A stretch of DNA of 64,000 nucleotides from Acidiferrobacter thiooxydans (GTDB lineage Bacteria > Pseudomonadota > Gammaproteobacteria > Acidiferrobacterales > Acidiferrobacteraceae): positions 1,080,501 to 1,144,500 of the forward strand of contig NZ_PSYR01000001.1 in NCBI RefSeq assembly GCF_003333315.1, written 5' to 3'. The notes beneath the pieces are model-generated. The model was not told where the DNA came from and did no database searches. It saw nothing but the letters and a program-made list of their open reading frames with translations. This document shows, in pieces, positions 1 through 7,625 of this stretch. Positions within the stretch are counted from its first letter, which is position 1; the number at the start of each line of letters is the position of its first letter. The translations under genes were made by a program, and so were the position numbers.

Positions 1-1
1 C

Positions 2-292
2 AACCTGAACGCCACCTACTGGTACCACGACGAATACGGCGCGCAGGGCGGCTTCCAGGACGTGACCGGGACCGCCAACAGCAGCTTCTGGGGCGGCAAC
101 GTCTACACCTCCGCCAACGGCTCGCCCAACACCACCGACGAGTGGGTGGAGGCCTCCTACCTGCCGTGGTGGAACACGCGCCTGTCGGTGCGTTACACGG
201 TGTTCAACAAGTTCCGGGGTCTGACGGGGAATAACGGGGTGAGTCCGTCGAAGTTCAACACCATCGAGCTGCTCGCCTGGATTGCCTATTAA
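2..292 (+). CDS. cyc2: C-terminus of outer-membrane cytochrome-porin, probably Cyc2 (partial)
   Basis: An open frame enters from the left edge and ends at a TAA at 290-292, giving the last 96 residues. The sequence is rich in alternating aromatic and polar residues (EASYLPWWNTRLSVRYTVF) and ends NTIELLAWIAY, a typical final beta-strand of an outer-membrane barrel. Cyc2 proteins join an N-terminal heme domain to such a barrel and take electrons from extracellular Fe(II). The heme part lies outside the window, so Cyc2 is inferred from the barrel and from the cyc1-acoP-cox-rus genes just downstream, which have the order of the Acidithiobacillus ferrooxidans rus operon. Another porin remains possible. 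Confidence 0.6.
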   Translation, partial: NLNATYWYHDEYGAQGGFQDVTGTANSSFWGGNVYTSANGSPNTTDEWVEASYLPWWNTRLSVRYTVFNKFRGLTGNNGVSPSKFNTIELLAWIAY

Positions 293-308
293 GGGAAGGA
301 TGCGGATT

Positions 309-977
309 ATGACAAACCATTCACAGACACAGGAATCGAAGCGACCCTCCATGGGGACCGTCTGGCGCCCGGTGGCGGCGGCGGTGTTGTTGGCCATGGC
401 GGGGGTCGCCGGGGCGGCCACCAAGACCAAGGTGGTGTCGGGGCCCACGCCCTATCGCGTGAGCAGCGACTGCGCGGTATGTCACGGCATGCACGGGGCG
501 AGCACCGACTATAACATCATCCCGCGGCTGGCCGGCCAGCATAAGGCCTATCTCGTCATGCAGTTGAAGCAGTTCCGCAACGGCCACCGCGCCGACCAGA
601 ACGGCAACATCTACATGGCCCCGGTGGCCCAGGGGTTGACCACAGGCCAGATCGACCAGGTGGCGAGCTACTTCGCAGCGCAGCGCCCGCGCATGCAGGC
701 AAGCGGCGTGCATCATGCCGGCGCCAAGGCCGGCAAGGCGATCTTCATGAACGGCGTGACCTCCGAGCAGATCCCGGCATGCATGGAGTGCCATGGGGCC
801 AATGCCCAGGGTGCCAGCACGTTCCCGGATATCGCCGGACAGCGCTACCGCTACATCGTCCAGCAGCTGACGTACTTCCATAATGGGACGCGCAAGAACG
901 AGCTCATGAACCAGATCGCGAAGAACATCACCGTGCCGCAGATGAAGGAGGTGGCCGCGTATCTGTCGTCGTTGTAA
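309..977 (+). CDS. cyc1: Diheme c4-type cytochrome c (Cyc1-like)
   Basis: A 222-residue periplasmic cytochrome with two CXXCH heme sites, CAVCH at residues 55-59 and CMECH at 158-162. The two similar halves are the c4 family layout. Residues 15-37 form a hydrophobic signal sequence ending AGAA. The ATG at 309 is preferred over the ATG at 300 because AAGGA at 296-300 lies 8 bases before it. In the A. ferrooxidans rus operon the equivalent protein (c552) passes electrons from rusticyanin to the aa3 oxidase. The position directly after the putative cyc2 and upstream of cox genes supports the same role here. Confidence 0.88.
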   Translation: MTNHSQTQESKRPSMGTVWRPVAAAVLLAMAGVAGAATKTKVVSGPTPYRVSSDCAVCHGMHGASTDYNIIPRLAGQHKAYLVMQLKQFRNGHRADQNGNIYMAPVAQGLTTGQIDQVASYFAAQRPRMQASGVHHAGAKAGKAIFMNGVTSEQIPACMECHGANAQGASTFPDIAGQRYRYIVQQLTYFHNGTRKNELMNQIAKNITVPQMKEVAAYLSSL

Positions 978-998
978 GACGATCCGCAGGAAGTAGGA

Positions 999-1031
999 CC
1001 GGCCCGGCGCCACAAGGGGGCGCCGGGCCGG
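999..1031 (+). other. Perfect 13-bp GC-rich hairpin between cyc1 and acoP
   Basis: Arms at 999-1011 and 1019-1031 are perfectly complementary around a 7-base loop. No T-run follows, so it does not look like a simple rho-independent terminator. It lies inside an apparent operon, 22 bases after the cyc1 stop codon, and could act as an mRNA stability or processing element or a partial attenuator. Confidence 0.6.
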
Positions 1032-1074
1032 GCTGGTGGCACGCCTTTGCGTCCATATTAGGAGGAAACGAGAA

Positions 1075-1626
1075 ATGGCGGCAGGAAAGGGTACGGGGGT
1101 AGTCCTCGCATCCGGCGTGTTATGCGCCGCGGTGATATTCGGGGCGCTACGGTGGGAACACACGGTTGCGTTGCCGATGAGTGCCGGGAAGGTGGTGAAC
1201 GGTGTTCACCATTACACGGTCAACGAATTTAATTATTACTATGTACCGGACCACTTTACATGGCATGTGGGCGAGAAGGTGCAGCTGACGATCATGGATC
1301 GCTCACAGTCGGCGCCCCCTTTGCCGCATCAGTTTTCCATCGGCCGTAACCTTGTGACACGCACTAACGGTTTTCCGCAGTCTCAGGCCATGGCGGTCGG
1401 CTGGAAGACGAACTTCTTCGACGGGGTGCCGATTACGGCGGGCGGCCAGACCGGACCTATACCGGCCTTCTCGGTGAGCCTGAACCCGGGGCAGAAGTTC
1501 ACGTTCAGCTTCACGGTTCCCAATAAGCCCGGGAAGTGGAATTACGGTTGCTTCCTGCAATCGGGTCAGCATTATATGAATGGGATGCGTGGCCGGATCA
1601 ATGTCTTGCCGGCGCAGGGGGCCTAA
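1075..1626 (+). CDS. acoP: AcoP-like membrane-anchored cupredoxin
   Basis: A 183-residue protein with one N-terminal hydrophobic segment (about residues 8-25) that anchors or exports it, followed by a cupredoxin fold. Candidate copper ligands are His85 in PHQFS and Cys159, His166 and Met171 in a C-x6-H-x4-M loop. The ATG at 1075 has GGAGG nine bases upstream at 1061-1065. In A. ferrooxidans the open frame between cyc1 and coxB encodes AcoP, a cupredoxin that associates with the oxidase and Cyc1. Identical position and ligand set make this the best call. The Cys-His spacing is longer than in the rusticyanin of this window (C-x4-H-x4-M). Confidence 0.8.
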   Translation: MAAGKGTGVVLASGVLCAAVIFGALRWEHTVALPMSAGKVVNGVHHYTVNEFNYYYVPDHFTWHVGEKVQLTIMDRSQSAPPLPHQFSIGRNLVTRTNGFPQSQAMAVGWKTNFFDGVPITAGGQTGPIPAFSVSLNPGQKFTFSFTVPNKPGKWNYGCFLQSGQHYMNGMRGRINVLPAQGA

Positions 1627-1635
1627 GGGGGAGCG

Positions 1636-2397
1636 ATGAGCGCAAGAACGGAAAACTTGGTAAAGGCGTTCGGTGGCTTGGTGGTTGCGTGGATCATCGG
1701 CATGGCGATCGCAGAAGGGCTGGCGGCATACGGGATCGACCATTGGCCGTTGTTGGGGAGCGTACAGGCGCATATTACCGCCGATGCCACCACCTATTTG
1801 ATCTGGCAAGCGGTGGCGATCTATGTGCTGGTGGGCGGGACCATTGTCTACTGTGCGATCCGTTTTCGGGCGCGTCCCGGTGACTCCGGACCGCCGGCCT
1901 ACCAGAGACGTTATTTTGGGCCTTTCGTGATCTTTTGGTTGGTCATGAGTATCGCGATCAACCTGGCGAACACGATCTATCCGGGCATGGTAGGTCTGGA
2001 ACAGCTTTGGGGGATACAGATGCAGGCCAAACATCCGCTTGTGGTGGATGTGACCGCCCAGCAGTGGAAGTGGACGTTCTCCTACCCGAAGCAGGGAATT
2101 ACCGACGTCTCCAAGCTCGTGGTGCCGGTGGGCCGGACGATAGACTTCGTGTTGCGTACGAAGGATGTTATGCATGACTTCTGGGTCCCGGCCTGGGGTG
2201 TCAAAAAGGACGTGATTCCAAACGAGATTCGGCACCTCTATGTGACCCCGACGGTCCTGGGGTCGACAAAGACGAACCCGATGATTCGCGTCCAGTGTTC
2301 GTTGATCTGCGGCAATGGGCATCCGATGATGCGCGCGCCCGTCGAGGTGTTGACCAAGGCGGCGTTCAAGACCTGGGTGTCGAACAACAGTTTCTGA
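1636..2397 (+). CDS. coxB: Cytochrome c oxidase subunit II (CuA)
   Basis: A 253-residue subunit II with two N-terminal membrane helices (about residues 12-32 and 50-75, with another hydrophobic stretch at 95-115) and a periplasmic cupredoxin domain. CuA ligands are visible: His180 in VMHDFW, then Cys221, Cys225, His229 and Met232 in a C-x3-C-x3-H-x2-M loop. The usual CSExCG motif reads CSLICG, so the Glu that normally contributes a backbone carbonyl to CuA and a side chain to the Mg site is Leu223. It starts nine bases after acoP and leads the oxidase block. Confidence 0.93.
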   Translation: MSARTENLVKAFGGLVVAWIIGMAIAEGLAAYGIDHWPLLGSVQAHITADATTYLIWQAVAIYVLVGGTIVYCAIRFRARPGDSGPPAYQRRYFGPFVIFWLVMSIAINLANTIYPGMVGLEQLWGIQMQAKHPLVVDVTAQQWKWTFSYPKQGITDVSKLVVPVGRTIDFVLRTKDVMHDFWVPAWGVKKDVIPNEIRHLYVTPTVLGSTKTNPMIRVQCSLICGNGHPMMRAPVEVLTKAAFKTWVSNNSF

Positions 2398-2451
2398 GGC
2401 GCCGGAACGATCGGCAGGACATGATTCCCGGATAGAAAGAGGAAATTTACG

Positions 2452-4338
2452 ATGGCGACTACAGATGTTCAGGGGCGAGCAGTAGGTGGGGCAGGCGGAG
2501 GGGAACAACCCTTCGTTTGGTCCATGGTATTGCCGATGGTCCGTGCGGGCTTGTTTGGGTTTATCGGCTATTTCGCGGCAGCGTGGATTACGGCCATGGT
2601 GACCCATTCGGTGATCGTCAACCCCTTGCCGGCGACGCTTGGTTATGTGTTTGGTTTGCTTGGCTGGATCGCTGGCAGCGGTATCTGGGATGGCTGGATT
2701 CGGCGGGCGTTCGGGGGCGAAGAGGCGCCGTCGCTGACCGGTGTGGAGCGGTACTTCCGGTTCAGCTCCGACCCGAAGGCAACGGCCGTACGCTATGTGA
2801 TCTTCAACGTGCTGGCCTTTTTCTTTGCGGGGCTGGCAGCGATGATGATTCGCATACAGCTGCTTACGCCGGATTCCACCAGCTGGTGGCTGTCTGAGAT
2901 CCACTACAACATGACCTTCGGTATCCATGGTCTGATAATGCTTCTGGGCGTTGCGGCCTCGGTCATCGTCGGTGGCATGGGCTATTACCTGTTGCCTCTC
3001 ATGCTCGGGGCGCGCACCGTGATCTATCCCCGTTTGCTGGGCTTGAGCTGGTGGCTTTTGCCGCCGGCCGCGGTGGCCGTGTTTCTAAGCCCCTTGATCG
3101 GTGGTTTCCAGACCGGCTGGTGGGGCTATCCGCCGCTTGCGCAGAACAGCGGTAGCGGTATCGTGTTCTATGCGCTGGGCGCCGCCACGCTGCTCACGAG
3201 CTCGCTTCTGGGCGCACTCAACATCATGGGCACCATCATCTATATGCGCGCCAAAGGGATGAGCCTGGGACGCGTACCCATGTTTGCCTGGGGCCTGTTC
3301 GCGGCAGCGACGATCCTGATCGTAGAGGCGCCGGCCACGTTCACCGGTACGTTGATGGATCTGTCGGATATGATCCTCGGTAGCCACTTCTATACAGGCC
3401 CTACGGGCATACCTTTGGCCTACGACGATCAGTTCTGGTGGCTGTTCCATCCGGAAGTGTATGTGTTCGCGTTGCCGGCGTTCGCGCTGTGGCTTGAGAT
3501 CCTGCCGGCGGCGGCGCAACGACCGCTGTTTGCAAGAAACTGGGCGGTTGCTGGCCTGCTCGGCGTCAGCATGGTGGGCGCCATGCTCGGCGTGCATCAC
3601 TACTTCACGGCGGTGAGCGCGATACGCATGCCGATCTTCATGACCATCACCGAGACCGTGTCGATTCCGACTGGCTTCGTGTTCCTGGCGGCACTGGGTA
3701 CGCTGTGGGGCGGCCGCCTGAAGCTGTCGTCGCCGGTGTTGCTGTGTCTCATGGCGATGATGAACTTCCTGATCGGGGGTCTCACCGGTATCTTCAATGC
3801 CGACGTGCCGGCGGACTTCCAGCTGCACAACACGTATTGGGTCGTCGCGCACTTCCATTACACGATTCTGGGCGCGGTGATCTTCTCGTGGCTCGCGGGT
3901 CTGTACTGGTGGTTCCCGAAGGTCACGGGACGCATGGTCAATGAGTTCTGGGCGAAGTTCCACGCCTGGTGGTTCTTCATCTTCTTCAACATGACCTTCT
4001 TCCCGATGTTCATCCTGGGCATCGAGGGCATGAACCGGCGCATCGCCGTGTACCTGCCTTACCTGCACCCCTTGAACGAGTTCGTGTCGATCTCGGCATT
4101 TTTCCTGGGCGCGGGCTTCCTGATCCCGGCGGCGAATCTCTTCATTAGCTGGCGGTCGGGCAAGAAGGCCCCGCAGAACCCGTGGGGGAGCAAGTCGCTT
4201 GAGTGGCATGCGGCGTCGCCGACTCCGTACATCGTGTTCCCTGAAGGGAGCGAGGTAACGGTCGTGGGCCCGAATGACAACTATGCGGATGGTGCGCCGG
4301 AGCCCTTTGTGTGGGCGCCGACGGCGGCTGGCAAGTAG
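2452..4338 (+). CDS. coxA: Cytochrome c oxidase subunit I
   Basis: A 628-residue polytopic protein, the catalytic subunit carrying heme a and the heme a3-CuB centre. Diagnostic motifs are the heme a histidine in FGIHGLIMLLG, HPEVYVFALPAF with the CuB histidine and its partner tyrosine, the CuB pair in GVHHYFTAVSA, and HNTYWVVAHFHY with the heme a3 and a histidines. The helix after the HH pair reads IRMPIFMTITETVSIPTG and lacks the usual A-type K-channel lysine pattern. RBS AGGAAA precedes the ATG. This is the terminal acceptor of electrons from iron. Confidence 0.96.
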   Translation: MATTDVQGRAVGGAGGGEQPFVWSMVLPMVRAGLFGFIGYFAAAWITAMVTHSVIVNPLPATLGYVFGLLGWIAGSGIWDGWIRRAFGGEEAPSLTGVERYFRFSSDPKATAVRYVIFNVLAFFFAGLAAMMIRIQLLTPDSTSWWLSEIHYNMTFGIHGLIMLLGVAASVIVGGMGYYLLPLMLGARTVIYPRLLGLSWWLLPPAAVAVFLSPLIGGFQTGWWGYPPLAQNSGSGIVFYALGAATLLTSSLLGALNIMGTIIYMRAKGMSLGRVPMFAWGLFAAATILIVEAPATFTGTLMDLSDMILGSHFYTGPTGIPLAYDDQFWWLFHPEVYVFALPAFALWLEILPAAAQRPLFARNWAVAGLLGVSMVGAMLGVHHYFTAVSAIRMPIFMTITETVSIPTGFVFLAALGTLWGGRLKLSSPVLLCLMAMMNFLIGGLTGIFNADVPADFQLHNTYWVVAHFHYTILGAVIFSWLAGLYWWFPKVTGRMVNEFWAKFHAWWFFIFFNMTFFPMFILGIEGMNRRIAVYLPYLHPLNEFVSISAFFLGAGFLIPAANLFISWRSGKKAPQNPWGSKSLEWHAASPTPYIVFPEGSEVTVVGPNDNYADGAPEPFVWAPTAAGK

Positions 4339-4357
4339 GAAGCGGAGGATTATTACT

Positions 4358-4912
4358 ATGGCAGTCGAGAGTACGGGATCTTTGATGGATCCAGCCCCGG
4401 AGAGGGCAAAGCGCGGCGCGTTTTTCTTCCCCATGCTTTTTATGGGGATCATCTGCGCGGCATTCGACCTGGGGCGCTTCCTTTGGGGCGGAACGGGTGT
4501 GCCCAAGGGCGTGGACTTCGACACAGGCGCCACCCTGACTGCGATCATGCTGCTTAGCATAGGGCCGATGCTTGGGGCGCGTGGGAAGCTATCGCGCGGG
4601 CAGGATGCCGCGGCGCTCGGGAATTTCACGCTCCTTATGGTGGTCGGTATCCTTATGATAGCGGGGATCATCTCCACCTGGAGCGCGGTCCCCATCGGGC
4701 AAGGCTATGGTGGCATCTACGACATAACGAGTGGGTGGATCGGACTGTATTTCGTGGCCGTGACACTCGCATTTCTCGCCAGCATCATGAAAGGCAAGCG
4801 CGTGCCGGCGCGGTTCAGTGCGGAACGCTGGGTAGCACACAATGTCGTGAGTTTCTGGGGTTTCATGGTCCTCATTTGGACCGTGTTCTTCGTCGTGTTC
4901 TACTTGGCTTAA
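4358..4912 (+). CDS. coxC: Cytochrome c oxidase subunit III-like protein
   Basis: A 184-residue protein with four to five hydrophobic helices (about residues 20-40, 60-78, 90-110, 122-142 and 160-182), shorter than the classical seven-helix subunit III but in its usual place after coxA. The ATG at 4358 follows a purine-rich GCGGAGG sequence and opens 20 bases after the coxA stop. The call rests mainly on position and topology, since few subunit III residues are diagnostic. It probably stabilises the oxidase core. Confidence 0.75.
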   Translation: MAVESTGSLMDPAPERAKRGAFFFPMLFMGIICAAFDLGRFLWGGTGVPKGVDFDTGATLTAIMLLSIGPMLGARGKLSRGQDAAALGNFTLLMVVGILMIAGIISTWSAVPIGQGYGGIYDITSGWIGLYFVAVTLAFLASIMKGKRVPARFSAERWVAHNVVSFWGFMVLIWTVFFVVFYLA

Positions 4913-4952
4913 ATGGCGTAGGCCGCGTAGCGGAGCAAGGAGAGAATCACAT

Positions 4953-5144
4953 ATGAACCTGTCGCACTTGTCATTCATCATCCCCGCGGGGGCCGATACG
5001 CCAATGTTCTTTTGGCTCACCGGCTTCATCGGGTTCCCGATAATCTTCCTGTCGATATTCTTCTGGTGGGTCCTGAAGGAGGCGGCGAATGAGGATCGCG
5101 TACGCGTCCTGAAGCGCGACGGCGAGAAGGAAGATCAGTACTAG
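4953..5144 (+). CDS. coxD: Small cytochrome oxidase subunit (CoxD-like)
   Basis: A 63-residue protein with one central transmembrane segment (about residues 18-42, WLTGFIGFPIIFLSIFFWWV) and a charged cytoplasmic tail ending KRDGEKEDQY. It has a good Shine-Dalgarno (AAGGAGAG) and follows coxC by 40 bases. In the A. ferrooxidans rus operon a short single-helix CoxD lies in the same place. Such subunits are poorly conserved, so the name comes from position and size. Confidence 0.7.
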   Translation: MNLSHLSFIIPAGADTPMFFWLTGFIGFPIIFLSIFFWWVLKEAANEDRVRVLKRDGEKEDQY

Positions 5145-5397
5145 CAGGGTCGGGAAAATGGGTCCTGTCGGGCGGCGGAATGGGCGCCCGATGGGCTCCA
5201 CCCATCAAGGACTGTCGAGCAAATGTCTCGGTCGTGCGGCACCTCTCAGGGCGGCGACAACGGGAAACGCATCCTGACGCGCAACTCCGGCAGGCCGCGC
5301 TAAAGATTAGAAATAGCGCACGTGCTGCGTGATGGTATCCATGCAGCCTAACGGGTAGCGGGCCGGGACAACGGCAGATACGCAGCGAGGTTAGGGT

Positions 5398-6348
5398 ATG
5401 AGTGACGAACGGGTGCTGGCGGGATCTTGGCGCTCGCGCGTGTTGGTGCAGTCGCGCAGCCTGGGACTGGATTTCGCGGTTGTTCAGTCCTATTGCGAGC
5501 TCACAAAGCCAAGGGTTGTGAGCCTTCTGATTTTTACCGCCATGGTAGGGATGTTGCTCGCCTCGCCGGCTCGGATGGCGGACATCCATTGGACGGTGAT
5601 TTTTTGGGCCAATGTCGGTATCGCCTTTGCTTCAGGCGCGGCGGCGGCTATCAATCATGTAGTCGATCGGCAAATCGACGGCCAGATGAGGCGCACGCAC
5701 GCCCGCCCGCTGCCGAATGATGCCATATCGGTGACGGGCGCGTTGGTATTTGCGACCGTTCTGATGGCATTATCGGTGCTGGTGCTTACGGTGTTCGTAA
5801 ACGAGCTGACAGCCATCCTGACGATGGCGGGCCTGGTGGGTTATGCCGGCATCTATACGGGCTTTCTGAAACGGCGTACACCGCAGAACATCGTACTAGG
5901 GGGCGCGGCTGGCGCGATCCCGCCGGTCTTGGGATGGGCGGCGGTGACGGGCCATGCACCTCTCGCAAGCTGGGTGCTGTTTCTGATTATCTTTTTGTGG
6001 ACGCCGGCGCACTTTTGGCCGCTTGCCATCTACCGTCGTGACGACTATGCGCGGGTCGGCATCCCGATGATGCCGGTAACGCGCGGTATTCGGCACACGA
6101 GCTGGCTGATCCTTGGGTACACGGTGGCAACGGTGTTCGCAACCCAGGTGCCGTATATGATCGGTATGGCCGGCAAACCCTACATCATCAGTGCGGATAT
6201 CTTGGGAATAGGGTTCTTATATCATGCCCTGCGACTCATTTATGCTCCGGATCGGCATAACCCGATGCGCATGTTTGGATACTCGATTGCCTACTTGACC
6301 ATACTGTTCGCAGCATTGCTGGTGGATCACTACATGGTGGGGCTGTGA
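5398..6348 (+). CDS. ctaB: Protoheme IX farnesyltransferase (heme O synthase)
   Basis: A 316-residue UbiA-family prenyltransferase with about eight to nine membrane helices. It adds the farnesyl chain to heme b to make heme O, the precursor of heme A needed by the aa3 oxidase. The first Asp-rich motif is visible as NHVVDRQIDGQMRRT near residues 88-102, and the second region as the LYFHY-like segment FLWTPAHFWPLAIYRRDDYARVGIPMMPV. It starts 253 bases after coxD and precedes rus, so cofactor synthesis sits inside the iron-oxidation cluster. Confidence 0.95.
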   Translation: MSDERVLAGSWRSRVLVQSRSLGLDFAVVQSYCELTKPRVVSLLIFTAMVGMLLASPARMADIHWTVIFWANVGIAFASGAAAAINHVVDRQIDGQMRRTHARPLPNDAISVTGALVFATVLMALSVLVLTVFVNELTAILTMAGLVGYAGIYTGFLKRRTPQNIVLGGAAGAIPPVLGWAAVTGHAPLASWVLFLIIFLWTPAHFWPLAIYRRDDYARVGIPMMPVTRGIRHTSWLILGYTVATVFATQVPYMIGMAGKPYIISADILGIGFLYHALRLIYAPDRHNPMRMFGYSIAYLTILFAALLVDHYMVGL

Positions 6349-6397
6349 GGGTACGAGGCGCGGACACCGGAAATAACGGCAGGATAAGGGGGAATGC

Positions 6398-6541
6398 ATG
6401 AAGGAAATCGATCAGGCGAGCCTAGAGGAAATGCCCGAGGAGGGGCAGTCTCTGAGTGGCAACCTCGTCTTGCTTTTGCTGCTGGCGTGGGCGACAATCG
6501 CCCTCGGTGGATATTACATTGTGGTTCGAATGGTAACATAA
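6398..6541 (+). CDS. 47-residue single-helix membrane protein
   Basis: A short frame between ctaB and rus encodes an acidic 20-residue head (MKEIDQASLEEMPEEGQSLS), one strongly hydrophobic helix (LVLLLLLAWATIALGGYYIVV) and a short basic tail ending VRMVT. The purine run AAGGGGGAA lies just before the ATG. Neighbours on both sides are oxidase or electron-transfer genes on the same strand, so it may be a small oxidase subunit or assembly peptide. That role is inferred from context only; no family is recognised. Confidence 0.55.
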   Translation: MKEIDQASLEEMPEEGQSLSGNLVLLLLLAWATIALGGYYIVVRMVT

Positions 6542-6711
6542 GCGGCGCGGGCGTGGGACGCCTGCGGCGGGCGTGCCTAGGCCTAGTGTACGCAAAACCC
6601 AACGTCGGTCGGGCATGTCGTGTGGCCCGCGCGGCGGCGACAGAGTGGCTGGGAATTCGGCGTAAAGCGGGATCAGGTCACGTTTACATGTGGTGCACTT
6701 AGGAGAACGTA

Positions 6712-7284
6712 ATGAATAGCAATGCAGGAACGATGGAGAGCGTGAAGCGGGCGCGTGTCGCCAAGGGCGCGGCTATGGTAGCGGGCGCGGTGTTCAGCGT
6801 CGGCGTGGCATGCGCGGCATTGGTGCCGACGAGCGCCTTTAAGAAGGCCACCCTTCCGCAGGTCAAGGCGATGCTCGAGAAGGATAATGGCAAGGTGAGC
6901 GGTAACACCGTGACCTACGGCAAGAACGCGAATGTCGTGGCGGCGGCCGTGTTGCCGGGCTTCCCATTCCCGAGCTTCGAGATCCATCACGTCAAGAACC
7001 CGACGCTGGACTTCCCGGCGGGGGCGACGGTGAAATTTACCTTCATCAATACCAACAAGGGTTTCGGGCATAGCTTCGATGTCACGAAGAAGGGTCCGCC
7101 GTACGCGGTGATCCCGCAGATCGCGCCGATCGTGGTAGGGACGGGCTTCTCGCCGGTGCCTGCGGCGGGTAAGTTCGGTTATGCGACCTTCACGTGGCAT
7201 CCGGCTGCCGGCACGTATTACTACGTTTGCCAGATCCCGGGCCATGCCGCTACAGGCATGTTTGGAAAGATTGTCGTCAAGTAA
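6712..7284 (+). CDS. rus: Rusticyanin (type I copper protein)
   Basis: A 190-residue precursor of the acid-stable blue copper protein that carries electrons from Cyc2 to cytochromes during iron oxidation. A 35-residue leader with a hydrophobic core precedes the mature domain. The body matches A. ferrooxidans rusticyanin closely (ATLPQVKAMLEKD, AAAVLPGFPFPSFE, TNKGFGHSFD). Copper ligands are His120, Cys173, His178 and Met183; subtracting 35 gives the classical His85, Cys138, His143 and Met148. AGGAG at 6701-6705 sets the start. The gene is followed by a strong terminator, so it likely ends the operon. Confidence 0.97.
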   Translation: MNSNAGTMESVKRARVAKGAAMVAGAVFSVGVACAALVPTSAFKKATLPQVKAMLEKDNGKVSGNTVTYGKNANVVAAAVLPGFPFPSFEIHHVKNPTLDFPAGATVKFTFINTNKGFGHSFDVTKKGPPYAVIPQIAPIVVGTGFSPVPAAGKFGYATFTWHPAAGTYYYVCQIPGHAATGMFGKIVVK

Positions 7285-7348
7285 AGGACGGTGTAGTGAG
7301 GGTGGTCGGGGGTGGAGCGGGTGATGCCGGGCCCCTGACATAGCAAAG

Positions 7349-7380
7349 AGCCGGGGCGCTGTGATGGCCCCGGCTTTTTC
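7349..7380 (+). terminator. Rho-independent terminator after rus
   Basis: A perfect 9-bp stem (7349-7357 with 7367-7375) and a 9-base loop are followed by a T-run at 7375-7379. It lies 65 bases after the rusticyanin stop codon and marks the likely end of the iron-oxidation transcript. Confidence 0.88.
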
Positions 7381-7625
7381 GTTCTGCGTCTAGCCGGACC
7401 AGCGACCGGGAGGCGGAAGTCCGCTATCCGCGCGACAAGGGGGAGCGGGCCGAAGACTGGGGGGTGCGCGCGGAACGGCGAGTCGAAAGGCGGCCGGAAG
7501 GCATGGTGGCGGCCCCCGACGAACCGGAAGCCGATGAGGAGGCGGCCGGTGGGTTGAGGGTATGATGGATGGGTGATCTCGGATAGTGCGCTTTGGCGGG
7601 GCGAGGGTCGGGAGGGTAGCGAGAC
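7381..7625. other. Intergenic region after the rus terminator
   Basis: With the terminator this makes a 341-base stretch between rus and the next gene. No credible coding frame is seen. GGAGGG near 7609 provides the ribosome site for the following gene, and its promoter is presumably here, but no clear -35/-10 pair was found. Confidence 0.5.

Noticed and set aside
1303-2928. 541-codon open frame on the minus strand across acoP, coxB and coxA
   Set aside because: Arg/His/Pro-rich composition without motifs, antisense to three clear genes; an effect of high GC content.
3085-4695. 536-codon open frame on the minus strand across coxA and coxC
   Set aside because: Antisense to strongly conserved oxidase genes and very rich in Arg and His; no ribosome site or family signal.
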